NCBI GenBank assembly: GCA_910588565.1
Contig: CAJUPF010000095.1
Location: 1 to 9,277, forward strand
Origin: an uncultured Lachnospiraceae bacterium
GTDB lineage: Bacteria > Bacillota > Clostridia > Lachnospirales > Lachnospiraceae
Reading direction: 5' to 3'
DNA: 9,277 bases
The first letter of the stretch is position 1. Each line of letters opens with the position of its first letter. This document shows positions 1 to 6,819 of this stretch, in pieces. The notes beneath the pieces were generated by a model, which was not told where the DNA came from, did not search any database, and was given only the letters and a program-made list of their open reading frames with translations. A program made the translations under genes and the position numbers.

Positions 1-2
1 CA

Positions 3-53
3 AAGAAAGGGATGTATTATCAGCTTTATACCGGGAAATTAGAACATGAGTAA
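3..53 (+). CDS. ABC exporter ATP-binding protein, C-terminal end only (partial)
   Basis: The frame entering from the left edge reads KKGMYYQLYTGKLEHE and then stops with TAA at 51-53. A tail of the form 'KKGxYYxLYxxxxE' is what I know from the extreme C-terminus of MsbA/MdlB-like multidrug ABC exporters, where it follows the H-loop and 'L(L/M)xxxGxY' segment of the nucleotide-binding domain. Only 16 residues are visible, so no Walker or signature motif can be checked and the substrate is unknown. The following broken ORF begins almost immediately, without a spacer or ribosome binding site, which suggests that sequence between the two was lost. Confidence 0.5.
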   Translation, partial: KKGMYYQLYTGKLEHE

Positions 54-467
54 ATATTGTTTTAGGCGTCTGGTATTTGATTGGGAAATTGTCCTCCTTT
101 GGAGAATCGGTTGGAGTAAAGTTTCTATATCAGTCTGACAACATGGATTTTAAGGCGGAATATCGTTATACAGATGATTCTTTTACACAAAGTTCCTACA
201 TCTATAACCACAGCCTGGGAATAATGTCACAATGAGGATTTTACGGTAAAACCGACGACAGATTCCATTGGCGCGATCGCCGGCAGCAAGAAAATCCATT
301 CCGGAGGCAAAGACTATACGCTAATCGCTCTTGCAATCTGGGGGGCAGGTTATAAAAGGGAATGGATTTTGAAAAGTGTTATTACAGATTATGATGAGGA
401 AACATATCGTTTCATTTCACACCTACGCCAATTGGATGCAGCTGTGCCGAATATCCATGTTGTATAA
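53..467 (+). pseudogene. Broken ORF of unknown function, frameshifted and without a start
   Basis: Two coherent stretches of protein-like sequence lie in adjacent frames. The first runs from about 53 to 232 and includes GVWYLIGKLSSFGESVGVKF, later YRYTDDSFTQSSYIYNHSLG, and stops at TGA 233-235. The second is open from 225 to TAA 465-467; it includes SIGAIAGSKKIHSGGKDYTL and ends LRQLDAAVPNIHVV. Joining them near 218-234 needs one frameshift (one extra base, or two lost) and would give a product of about 135 residues. There is no ATG start with a ribosome binding site in either frame, and the 5' end abuts the ABC exporter stop. I do not recognise the family. The composition looks like real protein rather than chance reading, but this is a judgement by eye. 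Confidence 0.4.
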
Positions 468-482
468 TGTGCATAATTATGC
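463..482 (+). promoter_or_regulatory. Candidate promoter -10 with palindromic operator of the TA remnant
   Basis: A perfect -10 hexamer TATAAT (463-468) is followed two bases later by a perfect 12-bp palindrome, GCATAATTATGC (471-482), 32 bases before the antitoxin ATG. Phd/YefM-type antitoxins repress their own promoter by binding palindromes at or next to the -10, so this is the natural position for the operator. No good -35 is visible at 17-base spacing. Assignment as an operator is inference from position and symmetry. Confidence 0.4.
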
Positions 483-514
483 GATAATTGCGTCTGAGAA
501 AGGAGTGATATCGT

Positions 515-776
515 ATGCCGCTTATAATGCCGATTAAGGATTTGCGCAATACAACTGAGAGTTCCAATCTTGCGCACAAGGAGCAGGAGCCTATTTTATT
601 ACCAAGAACGGATATAGTGACCTGGTTGTAATGAGCAGTGATTATATGATAAATTTGCAAGAATTAATCGTATCGACCAGGCCATCTTTGAATCCGAGCG
701 GGAAAAGGCAAATGGAGCAGAAGCAATCGACGCAGAGGTAGTTTTTACAGAACTGGAGAAAAAATATTTTGGATAA
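515..776 (+). pseudogene. Phd/YefM-family antitoxin, broken by two one-base deletions
   Basis: The ATG at 515 has a good ribosome binding site, AAGGAG at 500-505, 9 bases upstream. The frame reads MPLIMPIKDLRNTTESSNL and then shifts. Adding one base in the T-run at 594-597 restores ITKNGYSDLVVMSS, and adding one more near 640-642 restores LYDKFARINRIDQAIFE through ELEKKYFG and TAA at 774-776. The repaired product is 87 residues, the normal length for this family. It shows the usual layout: an N-terminal DNA-binding half (MPIKDLRNTTE, then PIFITKNGYSDLVVMS) and a helical toxin-binding C-terminus. In an intact system it would bind and neutralise a RelE/ParE-type toxin and repress its own operon. 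As written the first frame ends after 38 codons. Either the gene is dead or both gaps, at least one of them in a homopolymer, are sequencing errors. Confidence 0.8.
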
Positions 777-837
777 ATACAAAGTAAAATTAATAGTCTA
801 TGTTGTAACCATACAATATCAGGGACGGAACCTGTAA
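769..837 (+). pseudogene. RelE/ParE-like toxin remnant, internally deleted
   Basis: A TTG codon at 769 overlaps the antitoxin stop, the usual arrangement for a toxin translated with its antitoxin. It opens a 22-codon frame reading (M)DKYKVKLI then VYVVTIQYQGRNL and TAA at 835-837. The first part matches my memory of the start of RelE/ParE toxins of Clostridia (MDKYKVK...), and the last part matches their C-terminal strand (...VxIVTVQYxGRNL). The roughly 75-80 residues that should lie between them, including the catalytic core, are missing without loss of frame. This suggests an internal in-frame deletion. No activity is expected. The family call rests on only two short segments. Confidence 0.5.
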
Positions 838-860
838 AATACGCAAGAATAATTCAAAAT

Positions 861-962
861 GAGAGGGCTGTCGGGGAATAGCTAAAATCCACAAGATATC
901 ATATACCCATATAATTTGGCGCTATATCCTGTATGATATTTGCATTTCCCGACAGTCCCCTC
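861..962. repeat. 102-bp imperfect palindrome (hairpin or MITE-like element)
   Basis: The 18 bases at 861-878 can pair with those at 945-962: 17 of 18 pair, counting two G-U, around the shared core CTGTCGGG/CCCGACAG. Inside, ATATCATA (896-903) pairs exactly with TATGATAT (932-939), and ATATA (909-913) can pair with TATAT (923-927), so nearly the whole segment folds on itself. Possible roles are a small non-autonomous transposable element with terminal inverted repeats, a REP-like element, or an RNA hairpin at the 3' end of the minus-strand activase gene, which stops 40 bases away. I see no clear target-site duplication and no strong T-run, so neither a transposon nor an intrinsic terminator is proven. 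Confidence 0.6.
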
Positions 963-1002
963 GCTTTATGTTGGAATGCCCCGTTACAAAAAAACTGTGC
1001 AA

Positions 1003-4000
1003 TTACCGATTCTTCAAATTCTTCTGCGCCGTAGACAGCATCAGTTTAATCCGGTTCAGCTGGTTTACCTCGCTTGCCCCGGGATCGTAGTCAATCGCCA
1101 CAATATTCGCCAGCGGATGCTGCTTGCGAAGTTCTTTGATCACTCCTTTTCCCACAACATGATTCGGCAGGCAGCCAAACGGCTGGGTGCAGACAATATT
1201 ATTGGCGCCCATATGTATCAGTTCTAACATTTCTCCAGTCAAAAACCAGCCTTCTCCGGTCTGATTTCCCAGTGAAACCAAATCCTTTGCATAATTGGCC
1301 AGATCCGATATTCTGGCCGGAGGATCAAACCGTTTGCTCTTTTCAAACTCATCCCTTGCCGCGCTCCGAAGCCATTCAAAAAACTGGATGCCCAGATTTG
1401 CTAATTTAGCGGCTTTTTTCTTTTTCCCAAGATATTTCACCTGGAAATTCTGATTATAGAAGGTATAGAGCAGAAAGTCCGTTAAATCTGGTACGACGGC
1501 TTCAGCGCCTTCCGCTTCTAACAATTCCACCAGATAATTATTGGCGGCAGGCAGGAATTTTACAAGGATTTCTCCTACAATACCGACTTTTGGCTTTTTG
1601 ATATTCTTTAGAGGAAGATTGTCAAAGTCGCGGATAATTTCTCTGCAAAGCTTTTTATACTTCCGATGGGAAAGCATTTTATCCCGGGATACAAAAGCAA
1701 TTACTTCTTTTTTCCACTTCTCATGCAGTGCGTTGGCGGAACCGGGAACCGCCTCATAAGGCCTGGTGCGGTAGAGGCAGCGCATAAAAATATCGCCAAA
1801 TTCCAGCGCGTACAGTCCATGCTGGATCACCGGAAGCGTCAGCTTAAAGCCGGGATTTTTTTCTAGTCCGCTTAAGTTAATGGATATAACCGGAACCTCC
1901 GGGTAGCCCGCTTTTTCAAGGGCACGGCGGATAAAGCCGATATAGTTGGAAGCACGGCAGCCGCCTCCGGTCTGGGAGATTAAAACAGCGGTTTTGGTCA
2001 TATCAAATTTGCTGGACTGTACGGCTTCCATAATCTGGCCCACCACAATCAGGGATGGGTAGCAGGCGTCGTTATTTACAAATTTCAGCCCCACATCTAC
2101 CGCGGTACGGTTGTCATTATTCAGCACAACGATGTTATATCCGGCGGTCTGGAAGGCTGGCTCCAACAATTCAAAATGAATCGGAGACATCTGCGGGCAG
2201 AGAATGGTGTAATTTTTACGCATTTCTTCTGTAAATACCACCCGTTTGTAGCCGGAGGACACAATGTGCCGCTTTTGATCCGCCTGTTTCCTTTCCCGCA
2301 CACGGATTGCCGCGAGAAGAGAACGAATCCGGATACGCGCCGCGCCTAAGTTATTGACTTCGTCAATTTTCAGGCAGGTGTAGATTTTGCCGGATTTGAT
2401 CAGAATATCGCTGACACAGTCTGTTGTAACGGCGTCTAAGCCGCAGCCAAAGGAATTAAGCTGGATCAAATCCAGGCGATCCTGGCTTTTTACATAGTCG
2501 GCGGCAGCATACAGCCGGGAATGGTAGGTCCACTGATCCATCACGATTAGGGGGCGCTCCGGCTGGCTTAAATGGGAAATGGAATCTTCGGTTAATACGG
2601 CAAGCCCATAGGAGTTAATCAGCTCCGGTATGCCGTGATGGATTTCCGGATCAACATGATAAGGCCGTCCGGCAAGGACAATTCCGCGTTTCCCTGTCTG
2701 TTTCAGATAGTCTAACACTTCTTCCCCTTTTTTCTGTACTTCTGTTTTTACCAAAGCCAGTTCCTCCCAGCCGTTTTTGACTGCCAGAGAGATTTCTTCC
2801 TTTGGAATGTTAAATTCACTGGTAAACGTGTTGACTAACTGAGTTTCGAGGGCTTCATAGCTGCCAAAGGTCATAAATGGGTTTAGAAACCGCATTTCAC
2901 CGGATGTAATGGCATCTACGTTATTTTTAATATTCTCCGAATAGGACGTTACAATCGGACAGTTGTAGTGATTGTTGGAATCCGGAAATTCATCCCGTTC
3001 AAAGGGGATTCCAGGGTAAAAAATAAAATCCGCCTGTTTTTCAATCAGCCAGGAAATATGGCCATGGGCCAGCTTGGCTGGATAGCATTCTGATTCGCTT
3101 GGGATAGAATCAATGCCCATTTCATAAATCTTCCGGGAAGACTGGGGAGACAGCAGCACCCGGAAGTTTAGCGTCTTAAAAAATACAGCCCAGAACGGAT
3201 AGTTTTCATACATATTTAAAACTCTGGGCAGGCCTACCGTACCGCGTTTGGCTTCTTCACTGGAAAGGGGCGGATAGGCGAATATCCGGCGGTATTTCCA
3301 GGCAAAGAGATTGGGAATATCTTCTTTTTTCTTCTCTTCTCCAAGGCCTCTCTCACAGCGGTTGCCAGTGATGTATGTTCTGCTGCCGGAAAAATGGTTT
3401 ACTGTCAGAAGACAGTGATTGGTACATTTCTGGCAGCGTTTCAGTTCTGTTTCAAAGGTCAGGGCATTGATCTGGTCAATGGAAAGCATTGTGCTTTTTG
3501 GTATTTTTGTATTGTTGCTGCAGGACATGGAAGGCCGTTCTTTGCAGCGTTCCTTTGCAATCAGCGCAGCGCCAAATGCTCCCATAATCCCGGCAATATC
3601 CGGACGGATAACTTCACAGCCGGAAATCTGTTCAAAGCTGCGCAGTACGGCATCGTTATAAAACGTACCGCCCTGCACGACAATATGGCTGCCAAGATCT
3701 GCTGCGTCTGATAATTTGATTACCTTAAACAGGGCATTTTTAATTACAGAATAGGCCAGTCCCGCAGAAATATCCGCAACGGTTGCACCCTCTTTTTGCG
3801 CTTGTTTTACTTTGGAATTCATAAATACGGTGCATCTTGTCCCAAGATCAATGGGATTTTGGGCAAACAATGCCTCTTTTGCAAAATCCTGTACAGAATA
3901 ATTTAAGGATTTGGCAAAGGTTTCGATAAAGGAACCGCAGCCGGAGGAGCAGGCTTCATTTAACAGTACGCTGTCAATCGTCTGGTTCTTGATTTTCATA

Positions 4001-5286
4001 CATTTCATATCCTGCCCGCCGATATCTAAGATACAGTCAACATCAGGATTGAAAAATGCAGCTGCATAATAGTGGGCAACCGTTTCTACTTCACCCTCGT
4101 CCAATAACAGGGCTGCTTTTAACAGCGCTTCCCCATATCCGGTAGAGCAGGAGTGGGCAATATGCGCACCGGAAGGCAGCAGGGAATAAATTTCTTTTAT
4201 CGCGGTAAGCGCGGTTGCCAGGGGACTTCCGTTATTGCTGCTGTAGAAAGAATACAGCAGAGAACCGTCTTCCCCTATCAGGGCAATTTTGGTTGTAGTG
4301 GAACCGGCGTCAATGCCCAGATAGCAGTTTCCTTTGTAGGCGGAAAGGTCTGCGGTTTTTACAGTATGCCCGGAATGTCTCTGCAAAAACGCATGGTAAT
4401 CTGCTTTGGTACGAAACAAAGGATCGAGTCTGGCTACTTCAAACTCCATATGCAAATCGGAGCCGAGTTTTTCCTTTAATTCCAGAAGGGACGTGACAGA
4501 ATCTTCCTTATAATTCAGTGCGGAGCCAATCGCAGCGAAGAGATGAGACTGTTCCGGCTCTATGGTATGTTCTTCATCCAGTTTTAAAGTGCGGATAAAC
4601 GCAGTCTTCAGTTCGGATAAGAAATGCAGGGGCCCGCCGAGAAAAGCGACATGTCCCCGGATAGGCTTTCCGCAGGCTAAGCCGCTGATGGTCTGGTTGA
4701 CAACCGCCTGGAAAATGGAAGCGGACAAATCTTCCCTGGTGGCGCCTTCATTGATCAGAGGCTGTATGTCCGTTTTGGCAAAAACGCCGCAGCGGGCCGC
4801 AATGGGATAGATTTCCTGGTAATTTTTGGCGTATTCGTTCAGCCCGGCGGCGTCGGTCTGAATCAGGGAGGCCATCTGGTCAATAAACGATCCCGTTCCT
4901 CCGGCGCAGATTCCATTCATACGCTGTTCTACGTTTCCATTTTCAAAATAAATGATTTTGGCATCTTCACCGCCTAATTCGATTGCGACATCTGTCTGCG
5001 GCGCATAGTCGGAGAGGGCAGTAGATACGGCAACGACTTCCTGTACAAAGGGAATGTCTAAGTGCTTTGCCAGAGTCAGGCCGCCAGATCCTGTGATCAC
5101 AGCGGAGAGTTTCAGATCGCCTAATTTATCAAGCGCTTTCGATACAAGGCCTGCGAGAGTTTCCCGGATATTGGCAAAATGACGTTCATAGTCAGAGAAA
5201 AGGATATGATTCTCTTTGTCCAAAACTGCGACCTTGACAGTAGTAGAGCCAATGTCAATACCCAGTTTATTGCTGCTATTTTCCAT
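1003..5286 (-). CDS. Tandem acyl-CoA dehydratase activase / dehydratase-like fusion protein (1427 aa)
   Basis: This belongs to the large BcrAD/BadFG/HgdC-related activase family with a DUF2229 region. Known small relatives (HgdC) are homodimeric ASKHA ATPases with one [4Fe-4S] cluster that push low-potential electrons into 2-hydroxyacyl-CoA dehydratases. Two ASKHA domains are visible. Domain 1 has the phosphate loop LGIDIGSTTVK at 8-18, TGSGG at 65-69, ELGGEDAK at 103-110, CAGGTGSF with C127, and RCGVF with C166. Domain 2 has LGIDAGSTTTK at 323-333, DIGGQDMK at 421-428, NEACSSGCGSF with C446, and RCTVF with C485. A Cys cluster follows (C618, C621, C625, C644), then a DUF2229-like part (GLPRVLNMYENYPFW from 685; SIPSESECYPAKL around C734), a dehydratase-like part (GRPYHVDPE from 873; LNSFGCGLDAVTTD around C948; LKIDEVNNLGAARIRIRSL from 972), QTGGGCRASNYI around C1110, and a C-terminal part with CTQPFGCLPNH (C1366, C1372). 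It is probably cytoplasmic and oxygen sensitive. The start ATG at 5286 follows AGGTGA. No partner subunit genes are adjacent, so the substrate is unknown. Confidence 0.9.
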   Translation of the reverse strand: MENSSNKLGIDIGSTTVKVAVLDKENHILFSDYERHFANIRETLAGLVSKALDKLGDLKLSAVITGSGGLTLAKHLDIPFVQEVVAVSTALSDYAPQTDVAIELGGEDAKIIYFENGNVEQRMNGICAGGTGSFIDQMASLIQTDAAGLNEYAKNYQEIYPIAARCGVFAKTDIQPLINEGATREDLSASIFQAVVNQTISGLACGKPIRGHVAFLGGPLHFLSELKTAFIRTLKLDEEHTIEPEQSHLFAAIGSALNYKEDSVTSLLELKEKLGSDLHMEFEVARLDPLFRTKADYHAFLQRHSGHTVKTADLSAYKGNCYLGIDAGSTTTKIALIGEDGSLLYSFYSSNNGSPLATALTAIKEIYSLLPSGAHIAHSCSTGYGEALLKAALLLDEGEVETVAHYYAAAFFNPDVDCILDIGGQDMKCMKIKNQTIDSVLLNEACSSGCGSFIETFAKSLNYSVQDFAKEALFAQNPIDLGTRCTVFMNSKVKQAQKEGATVADISAGLAYSVIKNALFKVIKLSDAADLGSHIVVQGGTFYNDAVLRSFEQISGCEVIRPDIAGIMGAFGAALIAKERCKERPSMSCSNNTKIPKSTMLSIDQINALTFETELKRCQKCTNHCLLTVNHFSGSRTYITGNRCERGLGEEKKKEDIPNLFAWKYRRIFAYPPLSSEEAKRGTVGLPRVLNMYENYPFWAVFFKTLNFRVLLSPQSSRKIYEMGIDSIPSESECYPAKLAHGHISWLIEKQADFIFYPGIPFERDEFPDSNNHYNCPIVTSYSENIKNNVDAITSGEMRFLNPFMTFGSYEALETQLVNTFTSEFNIPKEEISLAVKNGWEELALVKTEVQKKGEEVLDYLKQTGKRGIVLAGRPYHVDPEIHHGIPELINSYGLAVLTEDSISHLSQPERPLIVMDQWTYHSRLYAAADYVKSQDRLDLIQLNSFGCGLDAVTTDCVSDILIKSGKIYTCLKIDEVNNLGAARIRIRSLLAAIRVRERKQADQKRHIVSSGYKRVVFTEEMRKNYTILCPQMSPIHFELLEPAFQTAGYNIVVLNNDNRTAVDVGLKFVNNDACYPSLIVVGQIMEAVQSSKFDMTKTAVLISQTGGGCRASNYIGFIRRALEKAGYPEVPVISINLSGLEKNPGFKLTLPVIQHGLYALEFGDIFMRCLYRTRPYEAVPGSANALHEKWKKEVIAFVSRDKMLSHRKYKKLCREIIRDFDNLPLKNIKKPKVGIVGEILVKFLPAANNYLVELLEAEGAEAVVPDLTDFLLYTFYNQNFQVKYLGKKKKAAKLANLGIQFFEWLRSAARDEFEKSKRFDPPARISDLANYAKDLVSLGNQTGEGWFLTGEMLELIHMGANNIVCTQPFGCLPNHVVGKGVIKELRKQHPLANIVAIDYDPGASEVNQLNRIKLMLSTAQKNLKNR

Positions 5287-5346
5287 AATATCACCTGTTT
5301 CTACTTATTAAATATATGATTTGTGTTTACCCTGCAAACAAACTGT

Positions 5347-5375
5347 ATTATACGACAGGAAATGACAAAAGACAA
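5347..5375 (-). promoter_or_regulatory. Sigma-A promoter for the activase-like gene
   Basis: Read on the minus strand, TTGTCT (5370-5375) is followed after exactly 17 bases by a perfect TATAAT (5347-5352). Transcription would start near 5340, giving a leader of about 55 bases with the ribosome binding site AGGTGA at 5291-5296, four bases from the start codon. This is the best-formed promoter in the window and implies the long gene is transcribed as its own unit. Confidence 0.7.
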
Positions 5376-5402
5376 ATAATTTTTTTTGGAAAAAACTATT
5401 TT

Positions 5403-5549
5403 GGTATTTCCTTAATTCTGCCGAATGGCATAAAGGTATGCCCGGAGGGTATTTCCTTAATTCTGCCGAATGGCATAAAGGTATGCCCGGAGGGTATTTC
5501 CTTTATTTTGCCGAATGGTACGCGTGCCCCAGAGGGTATAAAGGTATGC
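5403..5549 (+). repeat. 45-bp tandem repeat, about 3.3 copies, with hairpin in each copy
   Basis: Copies 1 (5403-5447) and 2 (5448-5492) are identical. Copy 3 (5493-5534) is 42 bases and diverged. A partial fourth (5535-5549) keeps only the central part. Each identical unit holds the perfect hairpin GGCATA-AAGG-TATGCC (5427-5442 and 5472-5487). Copy 3 can still form GGTA-CGCG-TGCC with one G-U pair (5517-5528), and the partial copy keeps a 5-bp version. Unit lengths of 45 and 42 preserve reading frame. The array is open in the LysM frame (GISLILPNGIKVCPE per unit) but also in other frames and on the other strand, so coding is not established. Tandem identity points to recent expansion. Confidence 0.85.
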
Positions 5550-5561
5550 GTCAGGAACCAG

Positions 5562-5795
5562 ATGGAAACTGCCGCATATGATAAAGGAAAGATGTTTCTT
5601 ATGGAGTTTATGATGGAATGTAGAGGAATTATTCATGTAGTTCGGGAAGGCGATACACTTTATCTGCTGAGCAGGAAGTATCATGTGCCGCTGCTGCAGA
5701 TAATGTATGCAAATCCATTTGTGGATATTTATAATCTGCAGATAGGAGATGAGCTTTGTATTCCGGTTTCTCTGCGGGATGAGGCGCTAAAGTAA
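5562..5795 (+). CDS. Small LysM-domain protein
   Basis: The product is 77 residues if started at ATG 5562. One LysM domain fills residues 24-68: IIHVVREGDTLYLLSRKYHV, then the ANPFVDIYNLQIGDELCIPV ending typical of LysM folds. LysM modules bind N-acetylglucosamine-containing glycans such as peptidoglycan. There is no signal peptide or membrane segment, so export is unproven. The start is uncertain: 5562 has AGGA five bases upstream, 5613 has GGAG six bases upstream and would give a 60-residue protein that is almost only LysM, and 5592, 5601 and 5610 are also in frame. The frame stays open back to an ATG at 5316 through the tandem repeats, but that codon has no ribosome binding site and lies next to the divergent minus-strand promoter. 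I see no convincing plus-strand promoter. The neighbours give no clue to its role. Confidence 0.75.
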   Translation: METAAYDKGKMFLMEFMMECRGIIHVVREGDTLYLLSRKYHVPLLQIMYANPFVDIYNLQIGDELCIPVSLRDEALK

Positions 5796-5825
5796 GGAAA
5801 AATGTAAAAAAATTCTTAGAGGAAT

Positions 5826-5850
5826 GCTCAGACCGATACCCGGTCTGAGC
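5826..5850. terminator. Hairpin between convergent lysM-like and araC-like genes
   Basis: GCTCAGACCG (5826-5835) pairs perfectly over 10 bp with CGGTCTGAGC (5841-5850), with a five-base loop. It sits 31 bases after the LysM stop and 22 bases after the AraC stop on the other strand. On the minus strand a run of seven T follows (complement of 5806-5812), about 13 bases after the stem, so it is a somewhat imperfect intrinsic terminator for the araC-like gene. On the plus strand the trailing sequence has only a short T-run (TGATTTG). Confidence 0.65.
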
Positions 5851-5871
5851 TGATTTGAAACATATCTGACA

Positions 5872-6759
5872 TTAAGGTCTTTGATTTCTGGTTTCCAGTT
5901 TATCTGTATAATTTCGATATATTTTCGGACTCATCCCAAATTTATTTTTAAATGCTTTGGAAAACACAAGCTGGTCGCGGTATCCAACTGCGTTTGAGAT
6001 CTCTTTTATTGACATGGCAGTGCTGACAAGAAAGTTAGCGGCTTTGTGCATACGAAAATCAATTAGAAATTTTTGGACAGAAATATTAAGCTCTTTTTGG
6101 AATACATGGTTAAGATGAGAGCGTGTGATCCTGATATGATCTGCAATATCGGATACGCTGATACCCTGCATATACATTTCATTGATATAATCAATGGCCA
6201 GATTTACATACGCATTATCGCCATAGCTAATCTGTTCCTGTCTGCCGTCAAGGACAAGATGAGTATGATGATCAGAAAGAATAGCCAACAGTTTCAGGAG
6301 AATGGATTCCCGGTAAAGTTCATTGGAAAAACTTAAAGATATATGTTCAAACAGCGCATCAAAACAGTTCACATAGTCGTCTATAGCAGGAGCTGGAAGA
6401 ACCAGGCGATTTTTGGAAAAGCCGCAATGTTTTAAGATTGTGTCTGCCCTCAGGCCTTTAAAGCCAATCCATGCATAGGTCCAGGGTTTATATTTATCTG
6501 TGCAGTACACAATTGGCTCATCCGGAACGATCAGGAACATCTGTCCGGGGCCAAGCGGCCATGTATTGCCATTTGCGGAATAAAACCCATGTCCTGACAG
6601 GATAAAATGAATAATATATTCACTGCGGACGCCGGAAAATGCATGATAGGGCTTGCATTCTTCTCTTCCCATATGTACCATGGAAAGTTCCATGGAAGTC
6701 TCTCTTAGATTCTCTAAGCATTTGAAGTCAACGCTGTTTGTATATTTGACAGTATCCAT
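5872..6759 (-). CDS. AraC-family transcriptional regulator, probably of the alpha-galactosidase
   Basis: The 295-residue protein has the standard AraC sugar-regulator layout. The N-terminal cupin-type ligand domain spans about 30-115 and includes SEYIIHFILSGHGFY (46-60), PLGPGQMFLIVPDE (68-81) and the WTYAWIGFKG segment (93-102) common in MsmR/RafR-like members. The C-terminal double helix-turn-helix spans about 185-285, with ISVSDIADHIRITRSHLNHVF (200-220) as the first and MSIKEISNAVGYRDQLVFSKAFKNKFGMSP (249-278) as the second, including the family's usual GY...FSKAFKxxFGMSP pattern. I start it at 6759 because GGAGG lies five bases upstream; a longer in-frame reading to 6831 has no such site. 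It is divergent from the GH27 gene and likely activates it when a galactoside or derivative is bound; the ligand is inferred only from this neighbour. Confidence 0.9.
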   Translation of the reverse strand: MDTVKYTNSVDFKCLENLRETSMELSMVHMGREECKPYHAFSGVRSEYIIHFILSGHGFYSANGNTWPLGPGQMFLIVPDEPIVYCTDKYKPWTYAWIGFKGLRADTILKHCGFSKNRLVLPAPAIDDYVNCFDALFEHISLSFSNELYRESILLKLLAILSDHHTHLVLDGRQEQISYGDNAYVNLAIDYINEMYMQGISVSDIADHIRITRSHLNHVFQKELNISVQKFLIDFRMHKAANFLVSTAMSIKEISNAVGYRDQLVFSKAFKNKFGMSPKIYRNYTDKLETRNQRP

Positions 6760-6789
6760 TTCGTTCCTCCCAGTATTATTTATGGTTTT

Positions 6790-6819
6790 ATTGTACCATA
6801 GAATCTGCGATTTTGACAT
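6790..6819 (-). promoter_or_regulatory. Promoter of the araC-like gene
   Basis: On the minus strand, ATGTCA (6814-6819) and TACAAT (6790-6795) are separated by 18 bases. Transcription would begin near 6783, about 24 bases before the start codon at 6759, just leaving room for the strong ribosome binding site. Part of this promoter overlaps one of the TGACAT direct repeats discussed for the galactosidase, so autoregulation is possible. Confidence 0.5.

Noticed and set aside
436..537. Plus-strand frame MQLCRISMLYNV... ending across the antitoxin start
   Set aside because: It overlaps the -10, the palindrome and the antitoxin ribosome binding site and start, has no ribosome binding site of its own, and looks like a chance reading.
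861..962. Hairpin element called as an insertion sequence end with target duplication
   Set aside because: No matching direct repeat flanks the arms and there is no transposase sequence nearby, so only a palindromic element is supported.
1003..5286. Several open frames of 60-108 codons on the plus strand opposite the activase-like gene
   Set aside because: They lie within a strongly supported coding sequence with many family motifs, lack ribosome binding sites, and show low-complexity chance composition.
5403..5549. Tandem repeats considered as a CRISPR array
   Set aside because: The units abut directly with no spacers of unique sequence between them, and no cas genes are present.
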